Shown here one piece after another: positions 31,481-42,810 of a stretch of DNA of 64,000 nt. The position numbers were made by a program, and so were the translations under genes. The stretch is from contig JAEELD010000009.1 of the NCBI GenBank assembly GCA_016288695.1, positions 1 through 64,000 on the forward strand, written 5' to 3'. Each line of letters begins with the position of its first letter. The stretch's first letter is position 1. A model generated the notes under the pieces. The model saw only the letters and a list, made by a program, of their open reading frames with translations. It was not told the origin of the DNA and made no database searches. The DNA is from Mycoplasmataceae bacterium (lineage in GTDB: Bacteria > Bacillota_I > Bacilli_A > Mycoplasmatales > Mycoplasmoidaceae).

Positions 31481-33046
31481 TTAAATTAATGGCGATATGA
31501 TTTCTAAAAATGCATTATGCATTTTTGATCAAGTTTTGTAAGTTTTAATTAATCCATCCAAGTTAATTGAACTAGATAACAATTTAACAAAATCAAAATT
31601 CGAGATTAAAATTCTAGCAAGATCATTATCATAAATTAATAATGCTGATTCAAAATTAATTCAAAGTGAACGAAAATCTAAATTATTGCTTCCAGATAAA
31701 ATTATTGAGTCATCAACAATGATATATTTTGAATGAATAAAACCATTGAACTCATAAATATGACATCCGTACTTTAATAATTCATAATAAAATTTTCTAT
31801 TTATGTTAACTATTAAATTGTAATTATCACCTACTGCTGGTAATATAATCTCTACTTTAACGCCACACATGGATACAGACAATAAAGCATTTAATATTTT
31901 TTCTGTCAAAATAAAATATGGACAAATTATTCTTATACTTGATTTAGCTTTAGCAAATAAAAGCAATAATGTTTGCTCAATTGTCTTCTCTTGAAAAACA
32001 GGTGATGAATGAATTAATTGAGTTACTAAATTCTTTTTTAAAAATGAATAATTTTGCATTTCTTTTTTTAATTTATTTTTAAATTCATTGTTTCTCATTC
32101 TTTGTCTATTTGATGAGTGATCAGAAAAATTAAACCAATGATATAAAAAAAGTGAATAGAATTCATTAACTATCTCTCCACTAATCAAATAATTCATGTC
32201 AAAAAAATTATTGTAATTAGGCGAAATATTTAAATACTCATCACTTATGTTGCTACCGCCATATAAAACAACTTCATTGTCTACTATTATTGACTTTATA
32301 TGCAAGCGATAATTAGTAATACTCTTAAACATATTTATTCCTCTTGGGTTAAATATAGCCACTTCTACACCAAGTTTTTTTAGTTTACTTAAAATCCTCT
32401 TAGGAGCTTTTCCATATGAACCAACTCAATCATACATAATTTTTATTTGTACATTTTCCTTTATTTTTTTTAACAATTCTGCAACAATTGCTCTCCACCA
32501 ATATCCATCATTTAATATATAGGTTTCAATAAAAATAAACTTTTTTGCGCTTCTAATTATATTAATTGAACTTTCAAATAACTTACTAGAATTATCGATA
32601 ATGTTAATATTATTTCTCATAGAAATTAATGAGCCTAGTACAGAGAAGTTATATTTATAAATTTGTCTAATATCTTCATTATTAACTTTATCTAATCTCT
32701 TTGAAAATTGCCTATTATCATAATTAAACCACCCACTTAAATTTTTCTTAAAATCTCAATAGTTCTGTTTGACAAATGGTTGACTACCAAAAACAATAAA
32801 AACAAAAACTCCAAGTATATGAAAGACACAAATAATCAATGTCCAACATAGTTTTACATAAATCGGTCTCCTACTAAAAAAAATATAAACACTAAAAAGT
32901 GCATCTATTAAAAGAAGAAATAAGAAGGTGAATACAATTGCAATGTGTATATGAAAAGTTTGATAAAAAATAAATAATAAAATAACCACAGCTATTACTG
33001 CTAACAATGATAGTATTCATGAAATTATTATTTTTTTATAATTCAC
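31481..33046 (-). CDS. cls: Cardiolipin synthase (two HKD motifs)
   Basis: Condenses phosphatidylglycerol molecules to cardiolipin. The 521-aa frame joins three track ORFs over UGA codons and starts at a GTG (33044-33046), because the following MNYKKIIISWILSLLAVIAVVILL adds a normal first helix. Two to three N-terminal helices are followed by two phospholipase D motifs: YRLHIKSIIVDNEVVLYGGSNIS near residue 236 and FIHSKYIIVDDSIILSGSNNLDFRS near residue 440. A perfect 9-bp inverted repeat (AAAAATGCA/TGCATTTTT) lies inside the last codons. plsC follows after 88 nt. Confidence 0.92.
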
Positions 33047-33162
33047 TTTTAAAATGACACATACATTATAAATAATGAAAAATTAATTCCAAAATGCATT
33101 ATGTTTATAAAAAAATAATTTAAATTCAATAAATCAAAAAATATATAATTCTATTTATCAAA

Positions 33163-33178
33163 ATTCTAATTTTAGAAT
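33163..33178. repeat. Perfect inverted repeat just upstream of rpmE
   Basis: ATTCTAA-TT-TTAGAAT, a 16-nt perfect palindromic element ending 14 nt before the rpmE ATG. It could be an operator (for example of a regulator controlling the Zn-type L31) or a small leader hairpin (ATTCTA, loop ATTT, TAGAAT). No functional evidence beyond symmetry and position. Confidence 0.35.
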
Positions 33179-33192
33179 AGGTATCAAAAATT

Positions 33193-33498
33193 ATGAATAA
33201 GAATATACAACCGAAATTACATGAAGTTAAATTTAAATGTGCTACTTGCGGCTCTGAATTTGTCATTATGTCTACAATAAATAAAAAAATAGTAGCTATT
33301 GATGTGTGTAGCAATTGTCATCCATTTTATAAAGATGGACAAACTAACCAAAAAATTAAAGGTAGAGCAGAAAAACTTTCTGCTAAATTTAAAACAGCAA
33401 AAGAAAAATTATCTTCTAAAAAAACAATTAAATCTAAAAAAACAAAAAAAAATAAAAATAAATACTTTAAAACTATTGATCAAATAAATAATAAGTAA
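33193..33498 (+). CDS. rpmE: 50S ribosomal protein L31 (Cys-containing)
   Basis: The 101-aa product has the L31 core KLHEVKFKCATCGSEFVIMSTI then VDVCSNCHPFYKDGQ, with CxxC pairs that bind Zn2+ (usual core about 65-75 aa), followed by a long Lys-rich tail of about 40 residues (KKTIKSKKTKKNKNK) not seen in most bacteria. It precedes prfA by 28 nt, a common Gram-positive order. A short inverted repeat lies upstream. Confidence 0.94.
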   Translation: MNKNIQPKLHEVKFKCATCGSEFVIMSTINKKIVAIDVCSNCHPFYKDGQTNQKIKGRAEKLSAKFKTAKEKLSSKKTIKSKKTKKNKNKYFKTIDQINNK

Positions 33499-33526
33499 TT
33501 TTTAAATTTCCACTGAATTTTCAATT

Positions 33527-34609
33527 ATGGAATATAACAAAAATATTTATACTTCGCTAAAATCTATAAGTGAAAAATATGAGGAAATAAGTAAAAAAGT
33601 TGAAGTTTGTACAGACATAAATGAATTAAAGCAGTTAAACAAGGTAATTAAATATAACAAACCAATTTATGTTAAGTTCCTTGAGTACAAAAAATTAATA
33701 AAGGCAGGTCTAGAAGATGAGCAAATTTTAAATTCATCTAATCAAAATCAAGAATTAATTGATTTAGCAAAATCTGATTTGGAAAATATCAAAAACCAAA
33801 TCCCTAAAATGGAAGACGAAATTAGAATATTGTTAATTCCTAAAGATCCAAATGATGAAAAGGATGTAATAGTTGAAATGAGGCCAGGCGTTGGTGGGGA
33901 TGAATCATGCATTTTCATTACTGATCTATTTGAAACTTATAGACAATATGCAGAAAAAGAAGGATGAAAAATAACTGTGAATGACTCATCTTTTAATAAA
34001 ACAGGATATGATTACATTTTTTTTACAATTAAAGGAGAAAAGGTATACTCCAAATTTAAATTTGAATCAGGGGTTCATAGAGTCCAAAGAGTACCATTAA
34101 CTGAAACAAAAGGACGAGTACATACATCAACAATTACAGTAGCAGTTCTCCCTGAAATTGACCCAATTGAATTTAAAATAAATCCCAATGATTTGAGAAT
34201 TGATACATATAGGGCATCTGGTGCAGGTGGACAACATGTTAATCGTACAGAATCTGCAGTTAGAATTACACACATCCCAACAAATGTTGTTGTTGCATGT
34301 CAAGAAGGAAGAAGTCAAATTGAAAATAGGGAAACTGCAATGAAACTTTTAAGAGCGAAACTTTGACAAAAATACAATGATGAACAAATTGCAAAAATAT
34401 CAAATATAAGAAGACAGCAAGTTGGACATGGGGAAAGAAGTGAAAAAATAAGAACTTATAATTATCCACAAAATCGCATAACTGATCACAGAATTGGCCT
34501 AACACTTAACAAATTAGAAACAATAATGCAAGGAAATTTAAATGAAATTATCGAACCATTAATTGCAAATGAACAAGAAAAAAAACTAGAAGAATTAAAA
34601 AAATCTTAA
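33527..34609 (+). CDS. prfA: Peptide chain release factor 1
   Basis: Terminates translation at UAA and UAG. The 360-aa frame joins two track ORFs across UGA codons. Domain 2 has [15 protein letters not shown], carrying a PxT peptide anticodon (P-L-T), and domain 3 the GGQ motif [15 protein letters not shown] at about residue 234. RF1 is the only release factor expected in a genome where UGA is Trp, which fits this sequence. Its stop overlaps prmC (TAATG), the enzyme that methylates the GGQ glutamine. Confidence 0.97.
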
Positions 34610-35436
34610 TGACATTTTTAAATTTAATAAACAAAATTAATGCTGAATATGATAACAAGTGAGTAAATAATGAATTAATTTTTTATATTTCAAATATTGT
34701 CAAAAATTCTAATGATTTGATCACAAATGCAAACAAAAAAATAGATTTTAAAATAAAAAAAATTAACAAATTGCTAAAACTTTACTACCATGACAAAAAA
34801 CCTCTATATCAAATTACACATAAATGTTTATTCAATAATGAACATTTTGTTGTCTCTAAAAAAGTTCATTGTCCGCGAAATGAAACAGAATATTTAACAA
34901 TAGAAATTGAAAAAATATTGAAAAAAAATAATAAATTAATTTCTTTAATAGACATATGTGCAGGAACTGGATGTATAGGTATTTCATTAAAAAAACACAT
35001 TAAAAATATTGAACTAACTCTTGTTGATATAAGCAAAAAATGTATAAAAAATATCAAAAAAAATTTAAGAATCAATAATGTAAATGGAAAAACTATCAAA
35101 ATGAATTTTTTCAAATTTATCAAGGTTAATAAAAAAAAATTTGATGTATTAATAATGAATCCGCCATATCTTGAAAAAAATGAACTTACAAAACCACTAA
35201 CTAAATATGAAAATAGTATTAGCTTTAATTTTCAGAATAATGTAATAAATTTCTATAAAAAATTATTTGAAAAAATTAATTTATTGACTAATGATCATTT
35301 TCTTATTGGTATTGAATTTGGTTATAAACAAAAGCAAATGATACTAAACATAATCAAAGAAAACAAATTAGAAATATATACAAAATTTTATAGAGATATA
35401 AATAATCTAGACAGATATGCCATTATTTATAAATAA
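34609..35436 (+). CDS. prmC: Release factor glutamine methyltransferase
   Basis: Methylates the Gln of the GGQ motif in release factors using SAM. The 275-aa frame begins at the ATG overlapping the prfA stop and crosses one UGA (DNKWVNNEL). The SAM site IDICAGTGCIGISLKKH is near residue 115 and the catalytic NPPY (LIMNPPYLEKN) near residue 184, both diagnostic. Its last 30 nt overlap tsaD on the other strand. Confidence 0.93.
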
Positions 35437-36375
35437 ATAGGCTAAATTTGCCACCATAGCTGCATTATCATTACAATATTGTTTTTCTGCTAATGTAATA
35501 TTACATTTAATCTCTTTAATTTTTGTTCGTAATAGTTTACAAGATGAAACTCCTCCACCTATAACAATTGTTTTAACTTTATAAATTTTTGAATAATAAA
35601 TAATTTTTTTAATTAATTCATCAATGCACCATCTCAATACACTGCTTCCAATAATAACAGAATCAATTTTTTTATTTTTCATTCGTAATGAATTCACATA
35701 ATTGAATACAAAAGTTTTTAACCCAGAAAAACTAAATTTAAAAGCAGGAGAATAATGATTAATAAGCTTTAAATTAGCTTTTCTTTCATCATATATTTTG
35801 TCAATACTTAAACCACCTGGATACGGAAGATTTAAAATTCTTCCTATCTTATCTAAGCACTCGCCAACAGCATCATCAGATGTGGAATTTAAAATAGTAT
35901 ATTCACTAAATGAATTAAATAAATATATCATTGTATTCCCGCCAGAAGCATTTAAGCAAATGAAAGGAAATTTTATAATTCCGAATCCTTTATTTATAGA
36001 AAAACTAAAAGCATGTGCTAGCATGTGGTCGATTTTTATTATTGGTTTGCCAATAAGAAAAGAAAGGGTTTTTGAAAAAATTTTTCCAACATGGAGACTT
36101 CCAGCAAGTCCTGGTTTATAAGTATAAGCCACATAATCAATATTCGATAATTTAGTCGTAGTTCCATCAATGACCGAAAAAAAACACTTGATTATTGCAC
36201 TAGCATGATTCCGAGCAGCTATTTCAGGAACTATGCCACCATATCTAACATGCAATTTATTATTTGTAATTACCTCATTACGAATGATCTTCCCATGTGA
36301 TAAAATTGCAATAGAAGTGTCATCGCAAGATGTTTCTACTCCTAAAATTGTGCTACTACAATAATTCTTTTTCAT
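35407..36375 (-). CDS. tsaD: tRNA threonylcarbamoyladenosine transferase subunit TsaD
   Basis: Transfers the threonylcarbamoyl group to A37 of ANN-decoding tRNAs. I start at the ATG at 36375 (MKKNYCSSTILGVETSCDDTSIAI); the 18 extra residues of the track ORF would run into the potD end. The 322-aa product shows HVRYGGIVPEIAARNH, the metal-binding HMLAHAFS near residue 110, the ATPase-fold segment SGGNTMIYL, and VVIGGGVSS-type end (TIVIGGGVSSCKLLR). It follows potD by 10 nt and converges with prmC. Confidence 0.95.
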   Translation of the reverse strand: MKKNYCSSTILGVETSCDDTSIAILSHGKIIRNEVITNNKLHVRYGGIVPEIAARNHASAIIKCFFSVIDGTTTKLSNIDYVAYTYKPGLAGSLHVGKIFSKTLSFLIGKPIIKIDHMLAHAFSFSINKGFGIIKFPFICLNASGGNTMIYLFNSFSEYTILNSTSDDAVGECLDKIGRILNLPYPGGLSIDKIYDERKANLKLINHYSPAFKFSFSGLKTFVFNYVNSLRMKNKKIDSVIIGSSVLRWCIDELIKKIIYYSKIYKVKTIVIGGGVSSCKLLRTKIKEIKCNITLAEKQYCNDNAAMVANLAYLFINNGISV

Positions 36376-36385
36376 ATATATATGC

Positions 36386-37744
36386 TCAATGCATATTTGA
36401 TTTATCCAAAATTGAAATTGGACACTCAACTACATTACATATGTAGTCGTCAAATTCAGAACCAAAATCAATTTTATATATTTTTTGAAATAGCTTTTGC
36501 TGACTTAGTGAGTAATTTGAAAAATAGCTGTTTTGTTCATCCAATACATATTTATCTACTATTTTAAAAGGACTTGAATATTGCAAAAAATCAAAATTAG
36601 ACATAATTCCATATATATACTCGTCATTTTCCTTATCATATATATGTTTATCATTAACATTATTTCCCAAATCTGCTCCATCCAAAGCAATAGACTTCAC
36701 TACAGAATAAATTCTTTTTAATCTATTATTATTACTAGAATTTTTTTTATTAAATACTAAACAGTCTAGCGTAGTAAAATTGAAATTATCACTAGCCCTA
36801 AAAAAGTGAAAATTGTCTTCATCATATGGTTCATATAATTCTGCCCCTTCTGCTGCATATAAAATATCACCATTATAAGCAAATGTTGAATTATTGCCAT
36901 TCCTAGATGAAAAAGAAGACAATATTTGATAAGAATCACTATTAAAGTAAAAATAGTTTTTTTTAAATTTAGAAACAAAATTATGATAATCTAGCTTATA
37001 TTTCTCTATATCCGTGTTTCTATTTGTTGGATTTATTGTTCAACTACTTTTATCAAATGGATACATATTTTGACTTCCTATCAATTTAGACAATCCATAT
37101 ACTGTTCTTGCATCATCAATACATCCTATGTGCGAACTTAATGTAGGCATAAATCTTTGATCTAAATATGGATTCAAAACGGGACTGATTAAATCTGTAA
37201 AATTATTTCAATTTTTTGCAGATGCTAATTCAGATATTTCATCCCCTTTATATGCAAATATAAAATCTTGTAAAAAATATGGTATTACAAAATCCAATAA
37301 GCATTTACCTGGATATAACCCTTCTGGCCCAAATAAATTAGCATATTTGTGTGTCAATTGATCTAATATTAAATTAGTTGAGTTATTCAATAAAGATTTA
37401 ACATCTTTCCCTTCCTTAATTTTTTTACCATTCTCATCATTCAAACCAAAGTAATCTCAATTAATTTCAGAAACCATTCCTTCTTGAATTAGCGATATTG
37501 CTTGATAAATGCTGGGAATTGCAATGTCATAATTTTTGCTAAATTTGCTATTAATTTCTTCATTGCTGGAATAAAAAACAAAATTAACATTATGTTCATT
37601 AGTAATTTTCTGCATTAAATTTAAAGACATATAACTCTCAAAATTTGCAAAAACAATGTAATCATTATTAACACAGCAAAATGAATTAAATAATCAGATA
37701 AAACTAAAAATTAATAAAACTAAATTATTAATAAATCTTCTCAT
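36386..37744 (-). CDS. potD: Polyamine-binding protein of the Pot transporter
   Basis: The 452-aa frame starts at an ATG at 37744 and crosses UGA codons that hide it in the track. The N-terminus is a signal-anchor or lipoprotein leader (MRRFINNLVLLIFSFIWLFNSFCC) with two Cys that could be lipidated. Following segments DYIVFANFESYMS and INWDYFGLNDENG resemble the periplasmic-binding fold of PotD, but the protein is longer and diverged. Assignment relies heavily on its place after potC, which it overlaps by 17 nt. Spermidine or putrescine are the likely ligands. Confidence 0.72.
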
Positions 37745-38573
37745 ACATTTTTCTTTTATTAGATCTTAACCTTATCAGAATTGATGAAATAACTAAAATT
37801 ATGATTGCTGTTAAAATTATTATTGAACCAAAAGTAACAACCCAAACTTTAATTCCTTTTCTTGTCATATAAATTGAAGTTCCAATTGTCTGAAATGAAC
37901 CATTTACTAAATTTGTAATAATGAAATCATCAAAACTTGTTGATAACACTATAGCAGATGCAGAAAGAATTGCATCTTTTAAATATGGTATTATCACATG
38001 AAAAAAAGTTCTTATCTTGCTACTACCAACATCATAGCTAGCAAAAATCAAATTTTTATTCATCTTTTCAATCTTTGGATAAAAAATAATTATGGCATAT
38101 GGAGTACAAAATGAAATATGTGAAAGCAAAACAGTAAAAAATCCAAAATTAAACCCAAGTGAAACTCATGTTGAAGAAAATAATATTAATAAACTAACAC
38201 CAGTTATTATTTCTGGATTGAAAATCGAAAAATTGCTAATAAGAAGAGTGCCAAATTTGCTAAATTTATTTGCATCATATAAGCCAAATACAGTTATTAT
38301 TCCAATAAACAAGCACATGGGCACAACTATAACAGATAATAACAATGAATTTAATAAACCATTTAAAAAAGTATTATCTTTTCATAAATTTAAATAATTA
38401 TCAAAAGTTGGGGTTGTAAAATTTAAACTTATGTTGCCCCTATTTGTAGATGGATTAAAACTTATAAAAACAATTATCAATAATGGAATATAAATGATGC
38501 ACAAAACAATTAATATATACCATTGCCTTAAAAAATTAAAAATATTTTTATTAAAATTAGATGTTTTAACCAT
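37728..38573 (-). CDS. potC: Spermidine/putrescine ABC transporter permease
   Basis: One of two channel subunits for polyamine import. The 281-aa frame joins two track ORFs across UGA codons. Six hydrophobic segments are seen; the permease loop (ASYDVGSSKIRTFFHVIIPYLKDAILSASAIVLSTSFDDFIIT) contains the family's coupling-helix pattern and the FDDFIIT typical of PotC. Its start overlaps potB by 8 nt and its end overlaps potD by 17 nt. Confidence 0.9.
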
Positions 38574-39411
38574 ACTTAATTCAAATTAATCTTTTAATCT
38601 TCTTTCTTATAATCTTCACACCATGATAAAAAAGAAATCATGAAAAAATAATAATTATTGAAATCATTGATAAAGAACTTGCTCTTGCTAATGATAAATC
38701 ACTTGATTGGGCAAGAATACCCTCCTCCATAATTATGTCACCTATTAGTGATCCACTATTACTTGAATTTAAAAACTGTGGCACAGATATGGAAGTAAAA
38801 GATGGCAAAAAAACCAAAGAAATTCCACTATACAATGCTGTTAATGTATAAGGAAAAACGACTTTAATAAATGTTCAAAAATTATTTTGTCCTAGATCTT
38901 TTGAAACCAAAACTAAATTTTTTGGCATGGTCAATAATGTGTTGTATAGTGGTAATGCCATAAAAGGTAAATATATGTAAGACAAGCCAAAAATGGAATA
39001 AATATCGCCAAATGTTGAATTAGGATACCCATTAATACAATCAAACAATGTTTTTAAACCAATTATTTTTATCAAAAAGCTAATTCATGTTGGGGTTGTC
39101 ATCATGAGTAATAAAAGTGATCTAGTAGACTTTGATTCAACATAAAAAACTAAAAAATATGAAAAAGGATAAGACAATATAATCACAATAATTGTTGCAA
39201 AAAAAGCAACCTTCATTGATTTAAAAATTTTACCTAAGATAAATTTATCAATAAATACTCAGTTCAGCATTGATGAACCAGATGATGTTGGCATAATAGA
39301 TTTACAAAAAACAATTATCATTGGAGCAATTATGAAAATAATTGCAATCAGTAGATATGGGAAAATAAGAAATCGTTTCCGTGGAAAAAATTTAAAATTT
39401 CTGCTAAACAT
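38566..39411 (-). CDS. potB: Spermidine/putrescine ABC transporter permease
   Basis: The 281-aa frame joins several pieces across UGA codons, starting [35 protein letters not shown] at 39411 with AGAGGAT before the ATG. Helix-rich, with the coupling loop SKDLGQNNFWTFIKVVFPYTLTALYSGISLVFLPSFTSISVPQFL, matching PotB. The start overlaps the last codons of potA by 8 nt and the end overlaps potC by 8 nt. Confidence 0.9.
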
Positions 39412-41062
39412 TTTTATCCTCTTCCATATTTGAATATGGCAATATATGAATCCTATTTACATTCAATTTTAAACCTATTTCAGCATTTATATCATATTGA
39501 TTCAGTGAATCAACATTAATTATTAAGTCATTTCATTTAACAAAAATTTCAAATTTAGCTCCTTTGTAATTGCATTTTACTACTTTGCCAACAATCTGTG
39601 AATTTTGCGCAGCTGAAATTTCAATATCCTCAGGTCTAATTAACAAATTAACAAGTGAACCAATAGCATATTTTTTTTCTAAATTTGAAAAGGTAAGGCT
39701 AATATTCCCAAATTTAATAACATTTTCTTGTACAACTTCCCCCGTAAATACATTAATTTTGCCAATAAAATTAGCAACCCATAAATTGGAAGGGGAATCA
39801 TATATTTTTTTTGGAGAATTAATTTGTTGAATTATGCCCTTTGACATGACAACCACTTTATTCGAAAGAAACAAAGCTTCTTCTTGATCATGAGTTACTA
39901 AAATAAAAGTTATTTTTAATTGCTGGTGTAACTTTTTTAATTCAATTTGCATTTTTTGTTTAACTTTTGCATCCAAAGCAGACAGTGGTTCATCAAGCAA
40001 TATTATTTCTGGTTGAACAACTATTGCTCTTGCTAATGCTACACGTTGTTGCATACCTCCAGAAATTTCATTTGGATATTTGCTCTCAAAGCCTTTTAGT
40101 CCGACTAAATCCACTGCACTTTTCACTTTATCATAAATCTCTTTTTTTGACAATTTTTTTGAAATAAAAAATTCAATAACTTGTTTAGTTTTTTGTAAAG
40201 GAAAGTCTAATCAATGCAAATATCTATCACTTAAATAATTTAACTGATTATTTATTTTTAAAATATGAGATCTAATTAAATTATTGAATTGATATTTGCT
40301 ATAAAATGTTAATGCTTGAATTTGAAAATTATTTAAATTATTTGCTCTATAAGATACCGATTTAGAAACAAGCATCATTTTTGATTTTATTTTGAATATT
40401 ATTTTTTTTAATTTATTAAAAAATGAAAATTTAAGTACTTTAATGTTCCGCGAATTTGCAAAATTGTTAATTGATGATCTGTGCATTTTTACTTGTAATG
40501 ATTCAATTGACTTTTTAAGCCACAAATTTATTTTTTTTTGATTAGTAAAATTAATAAGTATTTCATCATATAGACTATCATTTTTAACTTTATCCAAAAA
40601 AGCAATTTTTTTTCTAAGCAGAATTTGAATTTCTTTCTGAATCACTTTTATTTTTTTATTAGCAATCTTTGAAAACTTGGTATAAATTCTTTTTTCAAAT
40701 CTATTAACAACGTCAATTGGTTTATCATTGCATGGTTTCCTTAATGATTTCAAACCATATGATATATTTTGCCATACATTCATATTAGGGAACAAGGCAT
40801 AATCTTGAAAAACTGTAGCTGTTGGTCTTTTATTTATTGATAAATCTTTTATATCAATATCATTAACAAGCAACCTGCCACTTGTTGGTTGCTCGAACCC
40901 ACCAATAATTTTTAAAAGTGTGGATTTGCCACAACCACTAGGACCCAAAATTGTTACAAACTCGCCTTTATTTATAACAAAATTTATATTTGATAAAGCT
41001 ATTGTTCCATCCTTATATGTTTTGCTGATGTGATCAAAATTTATAAAATTCTTAATTACCAT
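39404..41062 (-). CDS. potA: Polyamine ABC transporter ATPase PotA with large insertion
   Basis: The 552-aa frame joins two track ORFs over UGA codons. Walker A is [10 protein letters not shown] near residue 40 and the Q-loop [20 protein letters not shown] near 85, but the signature [14 protein letters not shown] and Walker [16 protein letters not shown] come about 210 residues later than in ordinary ABC ATPases: an insertion rich in Lys and Asn helices (residues about 100-305) sits in the helical subdomain. A C-terminal TOBE-like regulatory part follows ([11 protein letters not shown]). Enlarged PotA is known in mycoplasmas. Overlaps the preceding HAD gene by 11 nt. Confidence 0.93.
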
Positions 41063-42683
41063 TTTTCTGTTTTTTTAAAAAAAAGTTACAAATATCACCT
41101 AATTCAAACTTCTTAGAACATGGGGCTATATGAGTTGCAAATTTTTTTACATTTGCAGAAGCATTAGAAAATGCAAATGAAGAACTACATAATTTTAAAA
41201 TTGATAAATCATTATCATAATGCCCAAATCCGAATAGATTATTATGAGAAATGTTTAATGAACTAATTATAAGCTTTAACATATTCATTTTCGATGCATT
41301 TTTATTAGTAATTATGACATGATGATTATTAACTCAAAAAAAACCAATAGATGCAGAAGATAAAATTAACATTTTAATTATTGAATCTATTAAAACTTTA
41401 TTTGATGAGTAAATGCTTATAGACAAAAAATTTGTTAGATGGTCAAAATGCATGTCATTAAATTTTTCAATATTAAAAGAATAAATTTTTTCATTTTTTA
41501 CACCATTTACAACAACTGAAATTTTTTTATTCAATAAAGCAAATTTAAAATGATTGTTTATGGAATTAAAAACTAATGATAAATCATCTTTATTCAAAAA
41601 ATCAACTGCTATTAATCTATTTTTAAAAAAGTCAAAAACAGATGTTCCATTTTCTAAAACTACATAATGAAAATTATTTAAAGAAAAACCTAAATCATGA
41701 GAAATTTTTACCAATTCTGTAAATGAGTAATCTGTACACAAACACATTATGCAATTACAACGATTTACAAAATTTAATAGTTGTTTATTGAAATTACATT
41801 TTTTTGAGTGTTTTAAATTGTTAAAAATGTAGTCGATATTGAAAGCAAACATTTTTGCTTCAGAACGACTATCTACAAGCAAATAATTTTCAATCGCATG
41901 CTTTACTGCCTTATTTTGCTTTCTTAAATTGAATGGTGCTATTTTGGTTAATTGATTTAACCCGCCTATTGAAAAACCAAATTTTACATCCTTTATTGCC
42001 GAAATATCATTGCCTGAGTCGCCAATGGCAGCAGACTGATTAAGTGGGATTTTTAGCAAACTACAAACATGTTGAATTGAAGTTCCTTTTGAACATTTTG
42101 AATTATAAATTTCAATCTGTCTCCCAGCACCACCAATTGAAAAATTAATTTCATCGGAAAGTTCTTTTGACAATCATGAAACTAATTTCAATATCTTTTT
42201 CTTTGAGAAACTAAAAATATTAAATTTCGCAATGCCGTTCAATGAAGAGGGGATAAATTTTATTGTCTTAAGAGGGAAATTTAATTTTGAAATAAATAAA
42301 AAAAACTTATTATTGCATAAAACAGAATCTTTTTTAATTGATTGATCATTGTAAGCTCAACATGCAACCTTTAATTCTCTTGTTTTCGCATAAATTTTTT
42401 TAGAAATTTCATTTGAGATGAGGCATTTCTTAATCTCTTTGCCGTTTTTATCTAAAATTATTGCTCCACATAAAGTAATAATGTATTCAAGCTTCTTGCC
42501 AATATATTTTTGAATCATATCAACATAAACTCTTGCACTACTTATACTCCTACCAGTAGCAATAATTATTTTCCCTCCATTGTCACTATAATGCTTTAAT
42601 GCATCCAAATTTGGTTTTGAAATTTTTTTATATGCATTTAATAAAGTTCCATCAAGATCAATAGCAAACAAATTATTAATCAT
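41052..42683 (-). CDS. Fused tandem Cof-type HAD phosphatase, second domain degenerate
   Basis: Three track ORFs in one frame give 543 aa. Domain 1 (about residues 1-270) is a complete Cof-like HAD hydrolase: [19 protein letters not shown], and [24 protein letters not shown]. Domain 2 (about 280-540) is a diverged copy: its end [35 protein letters not shown] mirrors the end of domain 1, but no DxDGT nucleophile is visible at its start, so it is probably inactive. Such enzymes dephosphorylate sugar phosphates or FMN-like compounds. It is the first gene of the run into potABCD. Confidence 0.8.
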
Positions 42684-42810
42684 CTATCTACCCGTCATGT
42701 GAATAATACTAATGTTAATTAACAAAAATTAATGTAAAAGTATTTTATAAAAAAATATTAATTTCAATAATTTAATTTAACATATAAAATAATACACATT
42801 CTAAACAAAT

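Noticed and set aside
31506-31526. Perfect hairpin AAAAATGCA-TTA-TGCATTTTT that looks like a transcription terminator
   Set aside because: It lies inside the last codons of cls, whose frame runs on to a TAA at 31481. Such AT-rich palindromes are common here; kept only as a note in the cls entry.
42684-42810. Possible CIRCE operator before hrcA
   Set aside because: I looked for TTAGCACTC and GAGTGCTAA-like arms in the divergent spacer and found none convincing.
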